Below, in pieces: positions 61,361 through 64,000 of a stretch of 64,000 nucleotides of DNA. The stretch covers positions 18,643,362-18,707,361 of the forward strand of contig CM034598.1 of NCBI GenBank assembly GCA_020091685.1, in the 5' to 3' direction. The stretch comes from Lutjanus erythropterus (Eukaryota; Chordata; Actinopteri; Lutjaniformes; Lutjanidae). The notes below the pieces were generated by a model. That model made no database searches and had not been told where the DNA came from. It saw nothing but the letters and a program-made list of their open reading frames with translations. Position numbers and translations under genes: made by a program. The first letter of the stretch is position 1; every line of letters begins with the position of its first letter.

Positions 61361-61810
61361 TAAAGGGACAATTCACCCCAAAATCCAAAATATATATTAA
61401 GCCTGTATATGTGTGGCCTGTAAGGCTGTTTATCCATATAGATAGCTTGGGTGTGAATTGTTCAGTTGTGGAGATATCCACCCACCCCTAAATATAATGG
61501 AAGCACCCCTAGCTGAGTGCCAGGGAGTTGCTACATGAAGCTGCTAAAAACAAGGTTTTAAAAACAAGGTTGGATTATCTTGAGGATCAGCTCATAATTT
61601 CTGGAAAGAGATGTTCATTTTTTCAAATGTATTGCTGTTTTTCTTCTTCTTTTTTGGTCCACAAGTTGAGGGCAACCTCTCTCCATTATATTCGAGAGAA
61701 GACAGACATCTAAACTTGGCCACTTACGTCAAAACAATCTAGATGAATAAATACACTATGGGACAGAGGAAAAATATGTACTTTTGATTTTGGAGTGACC
61801 TGTCCCTGCA
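61361..61810. mobile_element. MITE (taaagggacaattcacccc-type ends)
   Basis: The left end taaagggacaattcacccca is complemented by the right end 'ggagtgacctgtccctgca' (about 61791-61809) with a few mismatches. Internal blocks 'tgtgaattgttcagttgtggagatatcc' and 'ccattatattcgagagaagacagacatct' are familiar from a common teleost MITE. 'aaacaaggttttaaaaacaaggtt' at 61549-61571 is a small tandem duplication. The 61-codon frame at 61528 is within the element and not a gene. Confidence 0.7.
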
Positions 61811-64000
61811 GGCAAAAATCAAATTCTCTTTAGGGAAAGATTGTGGTGTGAGTTAAAATTACATTGTTAAGGTTAGAGGAGCTTTATTGTCATGGTTACA
61901 ATAATAAACACATGGTTAATGTTTGGGAATGATCATGGTCATGACTGGTGGTTGGAAATAGGAAATTGACAAGGGTATCTTGTGTTAAAGTCTGATGTTT
62001 TGTTGTCCCAGCTATACGCCTGACCTCTTGCCACTGTGAACTTTGTTTCTCTATTATATCATGACCTGACTTCCTCCTTTGCTCCCATTATAATTACAAC
62101 AAGCACTAGAGGGCTTTGTCACTTTAACATAAAAATACAACATTTTGGTGCATTAAACCTACGCTGTAACGCCTTCACACTCAACTATAAATACAACTTA
62201 AGATGGCTGAAGTGTGAGTTGTTCAGAAAGGCCTCAGGTCTATATCACAAGACTGCAGTTTTTAGTAGAGTAATATTTAGCCCACTCTAAGCTCTCAGTG
62301 GTGGTCTTGGTGCTCTTTTTTATCTTATCTAACTGACAGCAATGAGGCAAAAACAGTCTGTCATCAGAGAGAGCAGCAGGCAGAGGGAACCTATCAAACC
62401 AAAATATTTATTCAATAATGTGACTAAAAGGTCTTCGTCATATTGAATAAATAAATTTTAATTTGACACTGGGAGTTGATTTGCATCTCACAATGTAGTG
62501 GTAGATAAGATATACAGACACCTGAAGAATGAAACCACTTTTCCTCTCTTAAGACTTTGTCAAAGACACGCTGATATGCTGAGTGGTCAACAAATACACT
62601 TTAAATGTACTTTAGGGGAAGTAAAGGAGTATTAGAGGCGTTTATATTCAGAGACGCACTTTAAAGACTGCTGTTGTCCCACATCTCCTCCAGCAGATGG
62701 TTTGTGTCTGTCCAGGCAAACACGCTCAGGGAGTCGAGGTCACCTCATGGACCAATGAGTTGTTTGTAAGCTCAGCATATCTGCGCCAGAGGTAACAGTG
62801 GATCCTCTGGTGTCAGCAATATTGCTAATCGATGCTTTTGCTCATCCGCCAGCAGTGATGGATCACTTCAGAAAACCTCAAAGTGACAAAGAATGAAGCT
62901 ATGATGTATGCATTGTATTAGTATATGCATCATTACTCATCATGACTTATTTTATATTTCATGGACAAAAAAACACAAGATCAGTCTCTCTGTGCTTCAG
63001 TTTCTCAAGAAATTTCAGCAGCGACCAATCACACACCCCCTTCACGATGTCTAAAATTGACACAGACTGACCTCTGTCGTCTCACTTCTCCTTTTCTGTT
63101 TGCTTCTGTTTTTTATCAGACATCAGCAAAAGTCGCCCAGCCACATATTTGTCAGTGCCTGGGCACTTTTGGTTTTGAGCCAGAGCAGTTATTCTACTCT
63201 CAATGCCATTTTTAAACCTTTATCTCTACGGCACATTGACAACAACTCCAATTTTAACCCAGACAGGAACTCAAAGTAAACAAGAACCCTTTTGCAAGGT
63301 ATCAGCAAGTAACTAGTAAATCTTACAGTCCCTGTTGTAGTGCAGGCATTTATTTTCAGGACATTCAAAACACCATAGAAAAAAAACTGGATGTGACAAG
63401 TTGTTTTATGACTTCAAAAACTGCTTTCTACCGTATCTTCTTTTTGATTTCATACAAACAAGGTTAGTTCAAATACAAACACGATTCAGCTATTTATGGC
63501 TGAGTTACACCAACAAGTCTTAATTTTTTTAAACCCCATTAAATCATGGCTCAAAGGCAATATGTGGCAATTGCACATGCAAAAATGAGCACACCAGTCC
63601 AAATATAGAGTTAGCGCCATTGACTGTATATTATAAATAGATTGAAATCCTATTTAATATACGATCTATGGTTGAAACAAGCTGTTTACTCCCAACCCCT
63701 CATCCTCAGACATGTGAAAAGCACTTGCAGACTGCAGATGCACCACAGGAGCACAGGACACGCTTGTAAATTGACAAGAACAAGAGACAAGTCTTACACT
63801 GTAAATTGATTTATAACTGTCAGTTTTCTGCCTGTTATCCTGAAAACAAAAGTCCACTGCCTCGATAATAGACACTCTGGATTCTATCAACGTATTGCCC
63901 AATTTAGCCGTTATAAACAACTACACCTTCTACAAGATTAATAATGATTTGTTATGACTCATAAACACTGATTTGGTGAACATTCGGCTCATAATTTGGA
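61811..64000. other. Intergenic to the right edge, no gene supported
   Basis: No domain is recognised. 84-codon frames at 62036-62290, 62961-63215 and 63666-63920 are unsupported. 'acaacaagcactagagggc' at 62097-62115 recalls the 'cactagagg' end of the repeat at 22836-23220. Confidence 0.4.

Overview
This window is teleost fish nuclear DNA, most likely from a spiny-rayed fish. It carries one recognisable protein-coding exon in 64 kb. The rest is AT-rich, gene-poor sequence full of decayed transposable elements of kinds common in fish (mariner, palindromic MITEs, a tRNA-derived SINE, LINE and Penelope-like remnants) plus CA/GT microsatellites. No bacterial-type gene organisation, CRISPR array, rRNA or free-standing tRNA gene is visible.

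Left end (1-3600). On the minus strand, 2087-3041 is the first coding exon of an alpha-1 adrenergic receptor, best matched to the alpha-1B subtype (adra1b). It encodes the N-terminus to the end of transmembrane helix 6 and stops at a consensus splice donor at the intron position known for this family. The intron runs off the left edge, so helix 7 and the C-terminal tail are outside the window. A MITE-like element lies inside the intron. The receptor's 5' UTR and promoter must lie just right of the exon.

Middle and right (3600-64000). This is the upstream intergenic region. I found no further convincing gene. Structured elements include: an 845-bp palindromic MITE at 4764-5608; a SINE with an 11-bp target duplication at 4005-4323; a repeat carrying a dense cluster of nuclear-receptor-type half-sites at 16141-16293; a BED zinc-finger fragment from a hAT-type transposase at 24280-24432; a TTA-flanked MITE at 29696-30165; a compact perfect hairpin at 32110-32156; a palindromic MITE at 35991-36636; a Penelope-like endonuclease remnant between inverted terminal arms at 38338-38927; a MITE at 49925-50535; a mariner-family derivative rearranged into a head-to-head structure at 50954-51783, with a second mariner end at 11360; a LINE C-terminal remnant at 53113-53386; and a long foldback hairpin at 56241-56457.

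The genes do not form a pathway: functionally this is one receptor exon and its upstream flank. The most interesting parts are the fold-back structures and the transposon-borne nuclear-receptor motifs. Repeat family names rest on recognition by eye, not a database search.
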